This document shows positions 1 through 5,137 of a stretch of DNA of 5,137 nucleotides, piece after piece (the stretch's first letter is position 1; each line of letters begins with the position of its first letter). The stretch is from the NCBI GenBank assembly GCA_003218815.1, contig QHON01000202.1, forward strand, positions 1-5,137, written 5' to 3'. The translations under genes and the position numbers were made by a program. Under the pieces are notes generated by a model. That model searched no databases, had not been told where the DNA came from, and saw only the letters and a program-made list of their open reading frames with translations. The stretch is from Verrucomicrobiota bacterium. Lineage in GTDB: Bacteria > Verrucomicrobiota > Verrucomicrobiia > Chthoniobacterales > UBA10450.

Positions 1-1198
1 ATCGCTCCCTGGCGGATAAGCTCGTAATACAGCCCGCGCTCAAGATCGACACTGTGATATTCGAGATCGATCGACTGTAGCCACGGATCGCTCGAGGAAA
101 GCTTTTCTTCTTCCTGCAACGCGTTAAGCAGGAGCTTCTTCCCGACCCAATCGACGCGGTCCCGTGCCAGCATGACGTCACGCTCGAGGTCGTTAAGAAT
201 ACTCTCCCACTCGTGCAAGATCCATTGTCGATCTTCGTCCGTATCACTCTCGATACCGACCGCGGCCTTGAGATAAATCCGTTGCACATCGATCGCGGAA
301 ATCTTCCGGCCGTCCCTTAGTTCGATGATCCAATCGTAAGTCCGATCGCGGCTGATCGATTTGTTCGCATCAACAGGTTGCGCGATCTCCAGTTGCGGTA
401 CTTCTCCGCGCTCGATCAGATCGAGAATAAGCGACGTAGTCCCGATTTTCATGGCCGTGGCCCATTCGCTCATATTCGAGTCGCCGAGGATGACGTGAAA
501 CCGGCGCTAACGGCTAGCGTCAACATGCTGCTCGTCCCGCGTCTTGATCAATGGCCGGCGATTCATCGTGTCAATGCTCACCAGCACGCTGAAAAAATCT
601 GCCCGCTGCGAGATTTGATAAGCCCCAGGCTCACCCGACGCACTCTCCGCTTCGGTGCCCATCTTTCCGGCGCCGGCGAAAATTTGGCGGGTAATGAGAA
701 ATGGCAAGATGCCGGCGACGATCCGATCCCACGCAACCTCGCAGTGTTGTTTTTGTAAAGACGGACCTCATTGGCAGACGGTAGCTTCTGGTTTCGCCGG
801 CGCGCGCACTCCGCGAGAATACGTTCGCCGGCTTTATCCTGCGCGATAATTTGCCGGAGCGTCGTGCATTCTGGAGTGGAATATTCCGGATGTGCGTGGT
901 CGTTGTAAAAACGGGCGCCATTTGAAAGGACCAGATCGCTTTTTATTTCTTCGAAACTGAGGGGGCGATTTTTGTCAATCTCGTAATAAGCCGACTCATC
1001 GGTGTCCTGGAGTAATTCACGGGCACGAAAGCCGCGCGCATCGAGATGTGGATCCTCCAACTCATAATCCCATTTCATGAGCGCGCCGTGCTCGGTATAA
1101 CAACGCACCAGCTCGATTGATTCGGCGACAACATCGACACTCTCCGCGCCGCTCACGGTGATGCCGTATTCCGTCTCGAGCCCGAAGACGCGTTTCAT
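1..1198 (-). pseudogene. dop: Dop, Pup deamidase/depupylase; frameshifted, interrupted and cut by the window edge
   Basis: Dop deamidates the C-terminal Gln of Pup and removes Pup from tagged proteins; it shares the glutamine-synthetase-like fold of the Pup ligase PafA. The start at 1198 gives MKRVFGLETEYG, matching the family N-terminus with metal-binding Glu8 and Glu10. WDYELEDPHLDARGF (residues 43-57) marks it as Dop rather than PafA. NDHAHPEYSTPE (99-110) carries the probable catalytic Asp100. Frame 1 holds to KNNT (codon ending at 743), then shifts: homology resumes in another frame at 740 (EVAWDRIVAGILPFLITRQ). By comparison with M. tuberculosis Dop, about 17 residues, including the ASYGSHENYL-type motif, are missing, a net loss of about 49 nt. 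A TAG at 507-509 replaces the Tyr of the conserved RYRR(L/F)HV segment. From 506 to the edge the frame is open and Dop-like (GDSNMSE, GTTSLILDLIE, DVQRIYLKA). About 80 C-terminal residues lie outside. The start is 17 nt after the ATPase stop; AAAAGGA abuts the ATG, too close for an ideal ribosome site. Family call very sure; true pseudogene versus sequence error unresolved. Confidence 0.9.
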
Positions 1199-1215
1199 TC
1201 CTTTTCTGCCAAGAA

Positions 1216-2901
1216 TTAGATCACCCCGGATGTCGTGCGGGACCGCGCATCGGAGATCGGCCTCACGGGGGCAATCTTGACCACATTTTCCGGATCATAA
1301 TCGATAAGCTTGAGCCAGTCCTCGGTGATGTCGGTCGTCGGGAAGATGTCGTTCTCGACATACTCGGCATTGAACGCCAGTTGTAAATCTGTTTCCCGAA
1401 TCCCTTCCTCCTGCTGGGTGGCGATGGCCCGTTTAATTGCCATTGCTTTCCCGCGCTCGACGATCGAGGCAATTATTGCGCCACTGATAAGATCGCCCCG
1501 GTAAAGCGTTTCCTTGCGTCCACTGCGCAAGGTCACTTCAAGAAACTTGTTTTCATCACGACGTGTAAATTGCCAGTCAACAAACCGTTCGATCAAGCGC
1601 TCGATCGAGGCACTGATTCCATCAGTTTCCTTCGCGAGGACGCCATCGTAAGGCAGGTCGTCGGTCAGATAAATACGGTAAATTTCTCGCGCGCCCTGCT
1701 TGTCCGGACGATTGACTTTAATTTTCCGATCGATCCGGCCAGGACGCAGAATGGCAGGGTCAATCAGGTCGGCGCGATTGGAAGCGAGGATAATCACAAC
1801 GTCGTTGAGCGAATCGATCCCGTCCATTTCCGAGCAAAACATCGGTACCAGTGTTGAAAGAATGTTCGAATAACGCGATGCGCGGCGTGTGCCGAGAATC
1901 GACTCGGCCTCGTCAATAAAGAGGAATGGCATGAAGCCTTCGACCCGTTTCTCGCGGGCGGTAGAGAAAATATCGCGCACCATTCTTTCCGATTCGCCGA
2001 CCCACATGTTTAAAATTTCCGGACCTTTGACGTGCATGAAATACTCCTGCATTCCTACGCCTGTTTTCTCCCGAAGCTGCTTCGTCAAATTGTAGGCGGT
2101 TGCTTTTCCAATCAGCGTTTTCCCACAACCGGGCGGACCGTAGAGCAGAAAACCTTTTGGCGTGGCGTGCTGAAATTTCTTGAAAAGATCGACATGCAAA
2201 AGTGGAAGCTCGATTGCGTCCTTGATCGCCTGGAGCGCCGCTTCCTGTCCACCAACCTTTTCCCACGGCAGCTCGGGGACGTCGTCGAGATAATGCTCGT
2301 GCGATTTTGTGCTGGAGAGCATTTCAAGCGCCATCCGGTAATTTGAATCGACACGGACTTCGTCGCCTGACTTCAAGGTTGACTGGGCAAGATCGGCCGA
2401 ACGCTGCAGCACCATTGATTGCAATCCATGCTCCGAGCCGACACGCAATCGATCGCTGCCCAAAATTTCGGTGATTTTTGTCACTGGTCCCGCCGTTTCA
2501 AATCCGAGATCACCGACAATCACGTAAGCTTCATTGACGAGCACACGCGTTCCTTTTTTAAGTTTTGCGAGCGCGATGCGCGGATCAACGTTGCAATAAT
2601 AATCGGCCCCTCCGACGACGATGTGCGCTGTATCTTTCGACGTCGCCCCCAAAAACGTGCCGATACGATTGGCAGGTGAAGTCACCTTTTTGACGACTTC
2701 CTCGAGCTTTTCGATTACCCGGCGCGCTTCGAGCATCGTCTCTTCGCGATCGGAAATTTCCGGACGTAAATCGAGCAGTTCGCGTCGAACTGGATCGCCC
2801 GGCGGCAACGACGCAACCACACGATCAAACGCATCGAGGAGATTGCGTGGATCTGAGTCCCCTTCTCTGCCCTGAAATCCTTCGCTGCGCTCGTCGCTCA
2901 T
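1216..2901 (-). CDS. arc: Proteasome-associated AAA+ ATPase ARC/Mpa
   Basis: Hexameric cytoplasmic unfoldase that recognises Pup through its N-terminal coiled coil and threads pupylated proteins towards the 20S proteasome. The protein has 561 residues from ATG 2901; mycobacterial Mpa has about 609. A predicted coiled coil covers roughly residues 20-75, followed by two OB-type segments (about 79-200; GGADYYCNVDP in the first). The AAA domain has Walker A GPPGCGKT (255-262), pore-loop region YFMHVKGPEIL (287-297), Walker B FLFIDE (326-331) with catalytic Glu331, sensor-1 Asn375, and arginine fingers Arg386 and Arg389 in RPGRID. FLEVTLRSGRKETLYRGDL is characteristic of the ARC/Mpa C-terminal part. 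The frame extends upstream to a TTG at 2988, but those codons run through the promoter at 2935-2963, so ATG 2901 is preferred; no good Shine-Dalgarno precedes it. The protein ends TTSGVI, without the Gln-Tyr-X proteasome-docking tail of Mpa. It is first gene of an operon with dop. Confidence 0.95.
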   Translation of the reverse strand: MSDERSEGFQGREGDSDPRNLLDAFDRVVASLPPGDPVRRELLDLRPEISDREETMLEARRVIEKLEEVVKKVTSPANRIGTFLGATSKDTAHIVVGGADYYCNVDPRIALAKLKKGTRVLVNEAYVIVGDLGFETAGPVTKITEILGSDRLRVGSEHGLQSMVLQRSADLAQSTLKSGDEVRVDSNYRMALEMLSSTKSHEHYLDDVPELPWEKVGGQEAALQAIKDAIELPLLHVDLFKKFQHATPKGFLLYGPPGCGKTLIGKATAYNLTKQLREKTGVGMQEYFMHVKGPEILNMWVGESERMVRDIFSTAREKRVEGFMPFLFIDEAESILGTRRASRYSNILSTLVPMFCSEMDGIDSLNDVVIILASNRADLIDPAILRPGRIDRKIKVNRPDKQGAREIYRIYLTDDLPYDGVLAKETDGISASIERLIERFVDWQFTRRDENKFLEVTLRSGRKETLYRGDLISGAIIASIVERGKAMAIKRAIATQQEEGIRETDLQLAFNAEYVENDIFPTTDITEDWLKLIDYDPENVVKIAPVRPISDARSRTTSGVI

Positions 2902-2934
2902 TATGGTTTGGGTCAATCCGCCGAACCGAGGGGG

Positions 2935-2963
2935 ATTATAGCTGTATCGCTTTCGTTGCGCAA
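2935..2963 (-). promoter_or_regulatory. Sigma-70-type promoter of the arc-dop operon
   Basis: On the minus strand a perfect TATAAT (2940-2935) lies 17 bases downstream of TTGCGC (2963-2958). Transcription would begin near 2928, giving a leader of about 27 nt before ATG 2901. It is the only strong promoter-like pair I see upstream of the operon, and it argues against translation starting at TTG 2988. Called by eye, not tested. Confidence 0.65.
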
Positions 2964-3049
2964 TCTTCGACGCCACTCGTGCACACAATGTTCAACCAAG
3001 GTGTCGATCTTATGTCGCGAAAAGATTCAAGAGCTGTCTCCTTCGGACA

Positions 3050-3078
3050 TGCTTCGATGCACTTCGAGCGCCGAAGCA
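3050..3078. repeat. Inverted repeat in the arc/tRNA-Asp intergenic region
   Basis: TGCTTCG (3050-3056) is the exact reverse complement of CGAAGCA (3072-3078), separated by 15 bases. A competing pairing exists between CTTCGG (3041-3046) and CCGAAG (3071-3076). It lies between the two divergent promoters, outside both. No T-tract follows on either strand, so it does not look like a terminator. It shares the string CTTCGGACA with the hairpin at 5049-5067. The function is unknown; a decayed dispersed repeat or a regulator site are both possible. Confidence 0.4.
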
Positions 3079-3121
3079 CTCGATCCACCTAGAATGCGGT
3101 CTGCGAGAAGACCATGAAGAG

Positions 3122-3150
3122 TTGCGACTCGGGAGGGCCGCCTTTACACT
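3122..3150 (+). promoter_or_regulatory. Sigma-70-type promoter of tRNA-Asp
   Basis: TTGCGA (3122-3127) and TACACT (3145-3150) are separated by 17 bases. The predicted start, around 3157, is a few bases before the mature 5' end of the tRNA at 3163, as expected for a short 5' leader removed by RNase P. The -35 element is almost the same as that of the divergent arc promoter (TTGCGC). Confidence 0.6.
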
Positions 3151-3162
3151 CTGATTTTTCGG

Positions 3163-3236
3163 GGAGCCTTAGCTCAATTGGTTAGAGCGCCGCCCTGTCA
3201 CGGCGGAGGTTGCGGGTTCGAGCCCCGTAGGCTCCG
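3163..3236 (+). tRNA. tRNA-Asp (anticodon GTC)
   Basis: A full 74-nt cloverleaf can be drawn. The acceptor stem GGAGCCT (3163-3169) pairs with AGGCTCC (3229-3235), with discriminator G3236. The D stem is GCTC/GAGC (3172-3175 with 3185-3188) around AATTGGTTA. The anticodon stem CCGCC/GGCGG (3190-3194 with 3202-3206) encloses loop CTGTCAC, so the anticodon GTC is at 3197-3199 and reads Asp codons. The T arm is GCGGG-TTCGAGC-CCCGT, with a terminal G-T wobble. The 3' CCA is not encoded and must be added after transcription. The gene stands alone, with no other tRNA beside it and no repeated 3' end in the window that would mark an integrated element. Confidence 0.97.
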
Positions 3237-3324
3237 GATTTCGGCTGTGAACATCGCCATTGTCGCGTCCCAAGCAGGCACTTTATCTAAAAGCCACACA
3301 TCCACTTCCGACACGATGCACGTT

Positions 3325-3329
3325 AAGGA
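3325..3329 (+). promoter_or_regulatory. Ribosome binding site of the 91-residue protein
   Basis: AAGGA sits 5 bases before ATG 3335, the best-spaced Shine-Dalgarno sequence in front of this frame. A GAGGGAA at 3377-3383, 11 bases before ATG 3395, is the rival and would give a shorter protein. Confidence 0.4.
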
Positions 3330-3334
3330 TGATA

Positions 3335-3610
3335 ATGAGAAACGGCACTACGATATCGAATGGGTACCATGCTGCCGAGGGAACGTTAGCAGCGATGAAA
3401 GAAATGGAGTTGTATTGCGCGACGCATCCGCGTAGTCCGGCGGCGGTACGGCGTCCCCGGTTGTCGATCCGCGGTCGCACTTTTGTCGCGCTGCTCGGCC
3501 CGGCCATTGAGGAAGGCATCGCTGGCTTCGGCGACAGCGTCCAGGCCGCGCTACGCGCCTTCGATGCGCAATACTCGCGCTCCCTGACGCCGCCCGCTGA
3601 TCGGGATTGA
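3335..3610 (+). CDS. Small protein of unknown function
   Basis: I do not recognise the family with certainty. From ATG 3335 the product has 91 residues; ATG 3395 (71 residues) and ATG 3404 (68 residues) are plausible alternative starts. The part from ATG 3404 onward looks most protein-like: MELYCATHPRSPAAVRRP, then a basic-hydrophobic stretch (RGRTFVALLGPAIEEGIAGF) and a probable amphipathic helix (SVQAALRAFDAQY) before a Pro-rich end. There is no signal peptide, membrane segment, metal motif or clear DNA-binding motif. Residues before ATG 3404 look less constrained, so the true start may be downstream. The opposite-strand frame over this region is Arg-rich and looks like a shadow. The gene lies about 100 bases after tRNA-Asp and is convergent with the hemerythrin gene. 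Its stop codon lies within a nested inverted repeat (3601-3636). Moderate confidence that it is expressed. Confidence 0.55.
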   Translation: MRNGTTISNGYHAAEGTLAAMKEMELYCATHPRSPAAVRRPRLSIRGRTFVALLGPAIEEGIAGFGDSVQAALRAFDAQYSRSLTPPADRD

Positions 3611-3636
3611 GCTGAGTTAACTCAGCCGCTTCCCGA
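3601..3636. repeat. Nested inverted repeat over the stop codon, possible bidirectional terminator
   Basis: The core GCTGAGTTAACTCAGC (3611-3626) is a perfect 16-base palindrome starting directly after the TGA at 3608-3610. It is flanked symmetrically by outer arms TCGGGA (3601-3606) and TCCCGA (3631-3636), each separated from the core by four unpaired bases. In RNA this could form a long hairpin with a 4x4 internal loop. Its place between convergent genes suits a terminator, but there is no T-tract on either strand. As DNA, the core palindrome could equally be a dimeric protein-binding site. Confidence 0.5.
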
Positions 3637-3776
3637 CGCAATCGCTGTATCCAGCGACCATTTTCTTCCGGCACCAACGATGAGTAGGTAAAACAGGCGG
3701 AGCCACATCGAAAAATCGGGCATCTTCGGGAACGAGAAACCCAGAAACCGTTCGATAATAGTCGACTAATCACCTT

Positions 3777-4538
3777 CTAGATTTTCGGGGTGAACTGCGC
3801 AAGATCGTAGATGCCAAATCGCTTCTCAATCGAAGCCACTTTGTCCACCATTTTCTCAAAACCGTCATCGCCAAAGAGCTCGTCTTCCTTCTTCTCAAAA
3901 TCCTCGCCGAGAGAATCAAACTCATGCGGCGAAACGATTTTGCGAAACGCGGGAAAAAGAACGGTGTCCTCACGCGCTTCGTGCGGATTATACATGCGGA
4001 TGAATTGCCGCGTGGAATCGACGAGCTGCGCCCGCTCGGATTCGTTCTTAAGCGACTGCAAGTTCGCGAACCGCATCGTGATGTCTGTGACGCGCCGCCC
4101 AGCCTGATGTTGCTCGCGCAACACTCTCACTAAGTCCACGAGTTGATTGGCTTTTTCGAAGCGCGGGAAAAGAAAATCCTCCTCAAGCTTCTCGTGATAA
4201 TCTTCCACGAAGCTGCGAATGATTCCTGCAGCGTCAGCCAAAGCCTCAGGCGGAAAATCCTGCTTCGCGTCAATGCGTCGCAATACTTCGCCGTAAATTA
4301 AAAGGACGCGTTTTAAGACGCCGTGCTCCCGCATTAAATCTTCGGGTGGGCCAACCTCGGCCTCCTTCTCTTCACTTTTCTTTTCCGTTTCGGTGCCGTG
4401 CAGTAGCCCGACGCCTGTGAGTGCAGCTCCACTAAAGATAATGCCGCTCCTGAGGAAGGCTCTGCGATTAAAAGGTCGTTCGTTTCGCTGTCGATCTTGC
4501 ACCTTGCGGTCAGGCTCCATTGCAAATGACAATCGCAT
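3777..4538 (-). CDS. Hemerythrin-like (HHE) domain protein with a twin-arginine-type signal
   Basis: A 253-residue protein. Hemerythrin-like domains hold a non-haem diiron (or similar metal) centre in a four-helix bundle and bind or sense O2 or related small molecules; the role of this one cannot be told. Candidate ligands sit in family order: His72 (MREHG), His115 and Glu119 (YHEKLEED), His144 (EQHQAG), His186 and Glu190 (NPHEARED). The doubled H-x3-E pattern followed by (F/L)FP is typical. Residues 24-30, NRRAFLR, followed by a hydrophobic stretch (33-46), resemble a Tat signal; no lipobox Cys and no obvious cleavage site, so it may stay membrane-anchored. A charged Lys/Glu linker (51-62) separates it from the domain. 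ATG 4538 is used; ATG 4520 is possible and keeps the signal. Neither has a clear Shine-Dalgarno. The gene upstream on the same strand ends 76 bases away, with a hairpin between. Transport of a folded, metal-loaded protein would explain a Tat signal (inference). Confidence 0.88.
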   Translation of the reverse strand: MRLSFAMEPDRKVQDRQRNERPFNRRAFLRSGIIFSGAALTGVGLLHGTETEKKSEEKEAEVGPPEDLMREHGVLKRVLLIYGEVLRRIDAKQDFPPEALADAAGIIRSFVEDYHEKLEEDFLFPRFEKANQLVDLVRVLREQHQAGRRVTDITMRFANLQSLKNESERAQLVDSTRQFIRMYNPHEAREDTVLFPAFRKIVSPHEFDSLGEDFEKKEDELFGDDGFEKMVDKVASIEKRFGIYDLAQFTPKI

Positions 4539-4592
4539 CTCATTTCTGCGACGAGTGCATAGCCTGTGAAAATGTCAGCGGACGGCAGAAAT

Positions 4593-4610
4593 CTTGCGCC
4601 GAAACGCAAG
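4593..4610 (-). terminator. Candidate hairpin terminator after the 106-residue protein
   Basis: On the minus strand CTTGCG (4610-4605) and CGCAAG (4598-4593) pair around a 6-base loop TTTCGG, four bases past the TAA at 4617-4615. Only a short T-rich stretch (ATTTCT) follows, so it would be a weak intrinsic terminator or attenuator. It may separate this gene from the hemerythrin gene downstream. Confidence 0.4.
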
Positions 4611-4614
4611 TTGC

Positions 4615-4935
4615 TTATCGCCGCATAATGTGGATCGCGAGGATGCGGCTTTGATGACGGGCCAGCAGATAATCGATAAAATCGCCAATGATTGAATGAG
4701 GTTTGTGCCCGAGTTTCGTCACAACACGGCAGGTGAGAACCCCGGTGCGGCCGTGCCATTCGAGATTTATCGCGCCATGTGCAGTTTCGCTGTGAATTTT
4801 CGCCCAACCATGCGGACGACCCGGACGTTGATGTTCAGTGGGAATCAAATCAAACTTCCGTAGCTGCGGATCGGTCATGATTTTTTCGCGCAACGATCCA
4901 CGTCCGCTCGTGATGACTTGAATCACCGTCTGCAT
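4615..4935 (-). CDS. Small basic protein of unknown function
   Basis: A 106-residue protein that I cannot assign to a named family. It looks like a real coding frame: a compact, mixed sequence with an alternating, beta-like middle (GAINLEWHGRTGVLTCRVV) and a likely amphipathic helix (IIGDFIDYLLARHQ) followed by a short hydrophobic strand (ILAIHIM). It is rich in His and Arg with a net basic charge. There is no signal peptide, membrane span or recognisable catalytic motif; the single Cys is within the TCRVV strand. The start is uncertain: ATG 4935 is used, but ATG 4878 (87 residues, beginning MTDPQLRKF) is equally placed, and neither has a Shine-Dalgarno sequence. A longer opposite-phase frame at 4334-4807 overlaps it and the hemerythrin gene and is judged a shadow. 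It precedes the hemerythrin gene on the same strand by 76 bases; a shared transcript is possible but the hairpin between them speaks against strong coupling. Confidence 0.6.
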   Translation of the reverse strand: MQTVIQVITSGRGSLREKIMTDPQLRKFDLIPTEHQRPGRPHGWAKIHSETAHGAINLEWHGRTGVLTCRVVTKLGHKPHSIIGDFIDYLLARHQSRILAIHIMRR

Positions 4936-5048
4936 TTCAGACTTAGGTTCAGCAGGAAATCAGGTCTTTTGCAATGCTTGTTTGAGACTGCTGTTGTAGC
5001 TATCGTCATGCGGGCGACGTAATTCGCACGAAATCGTATCAGGGGCCG

Positions 5049-5067
5049 CGCTTCGGACAGCGAAGCG
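5049..5067. repeat. REP-like perfect hairpin in the right intergenic region
   Basis: CGCTTCG (5049-5055) and CGAAGCG (5061-5067) form a perfect 7-bp stem around the 5-base loop GACAG. No T-tract follows on either strand. The compact GC-rich stem with a short loop, followed by GACTACAG, resembles dispersed extragenic palindromes. The nine-base string CTTCGGACA also occurs at 3041-3049. Only a genome-wide count can decide whether it is a repeat family. The rest of 4936-5137 shows no convincing gene. Confidence 0.4.
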
Positions 5068-5137
5068 ACTACAGAAGAGAGCGAAACATGATGTAAACAT
5101 CGACATATCCTTTTTCCGGATGCCGAAAAGCGCCTGG

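Noticed and set aside
378..758. Plus-strand open frame of 126 codons
   Set aside because: It lies antisense to the Dop coding sequence, which shows clear family motifs on the minus strand; no independent protein features.
631..921. Minus-strand frame of 96 codons over the dop frameshift
   Set aside because: It is the third phase; neither of the two phases carrying Dop homology uses it, and it is Arg-rich as shadows are.
1913..2354. Several frames on both strands inside the ATPase gene
   Set aside because: Shadows of the ATPase, which has all its AAA motifs in one uninterrupted frame.
3163..3236. tRNA-Asp as the attachment site of an integrated element
   Set aside because: No duplicate of the tRNA 3' end, no integrase and no mobile gene is visible in the window.
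3260..3289. Possible promoter TTGTCG...TATCTA for the small plus-strand gene
   Set aside because: The -10 match is poor (about three of six) and the 18-base spacing is not optimal; not distinguishable from chance.
3348..3773. Minus-strand frame of 141 codons
   Set aside because: Arg-rich, no recognisable motif, covers the palindrome and the plus-strand small gene; judged a shadow.
4334..4807. Minus-strand frame of 157 codons
   Set aside because: It overlaps both the hemerythrin gene and the 106-residue gene out of phase and reads as low-quality sequence.
4928..5137. Minus-strand frames open to the right edge (stops at 5069-5071, 4960-4962 and about 4928)
   Set aside because: All three phases are open for a stretch, none has a recognisable motif, and they run through the REP-like hairpin; the 22-codon tail ending at 5069 could be the end of a gene outside the window but cannot be supported.
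1..5137. CRISPR array, insertion sequence, or defence/toxin system
   Set aside because: No regularly spaced repeats, no transposase or nuclease motifs and no toxin-antitoxin-like gene pair were seen on either strand.

Overview
The window comes from a non-actinobacterial bacterium that carries a pupylation gene cluster. Base composition is moderate (roughly half G+C by eye, much lower than typical Actinobacteria). The ARC/Mpa ATPase and Dop are clearly members of their families but diverge from the mycobacterial proteins. Several starts have weak or no Shine-Dalgarno sequence. A soil Verrucomicrobiota-type genome, possibly metagenome-derived, is my best guess, but the sequence alone does not prove it.

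Left half (1-2988, minus strand): a pupylation operon in the classical order, ATPase then Dop. The proteasome-associated AAA+ ATPase (arc/mpa, 1216-2901) is intact and has a near-consensus promoter just upstream (2935-2963). Dop, the Pup deamidase/depupylase, starts 17 bases after the ATPase stop and runs off the left edge. Dop is broken in this copy. A net loss of about 49 nt near 741-745 removes a strongly conserved core motif and shifts the frame, and a second lesion, an in-frame TAG at 507-509, falls on a conserved Tyr codon. Beyond the lesions the reading frame stays open and recognisable to position 1. Either the gene is a young pseudogene or the sequence carries local errors. The ATPase also lacks the C-terminal Gln-Tyr-X tail that docks Mpa on the 20S proteasome. 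pup, prcB/prcA and pafA are not in view and would be expected past the left edge if present.

Middle (2902-3776): a 261-base divergent intergenic region holds the ATPase promoter, an inverted repeat and the promoter of tRNA-Asp(GTC) (3163-3236, plus strand). A small gene of unknown function follows on the plus strand (3335-3610). Its stop codon lies inside a striking nested inverted repeat, and the gene converges on the next one.

Right half (3777-5137, minus strand): a protein with a twin-arginine-type signal and a hemerythrin-like (HHE) four-helix domain, preceded by a small basic protein of unknown function (4615-4935) with a candidate terminator hairpin between them. The last 200 bases have no convincing gene and contain a REP-like perfect hairpin.

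I did not find an undescribed multigene system. The most notable content is the disrupted dop next to an ATPase without the usual proteasome-docking tail.
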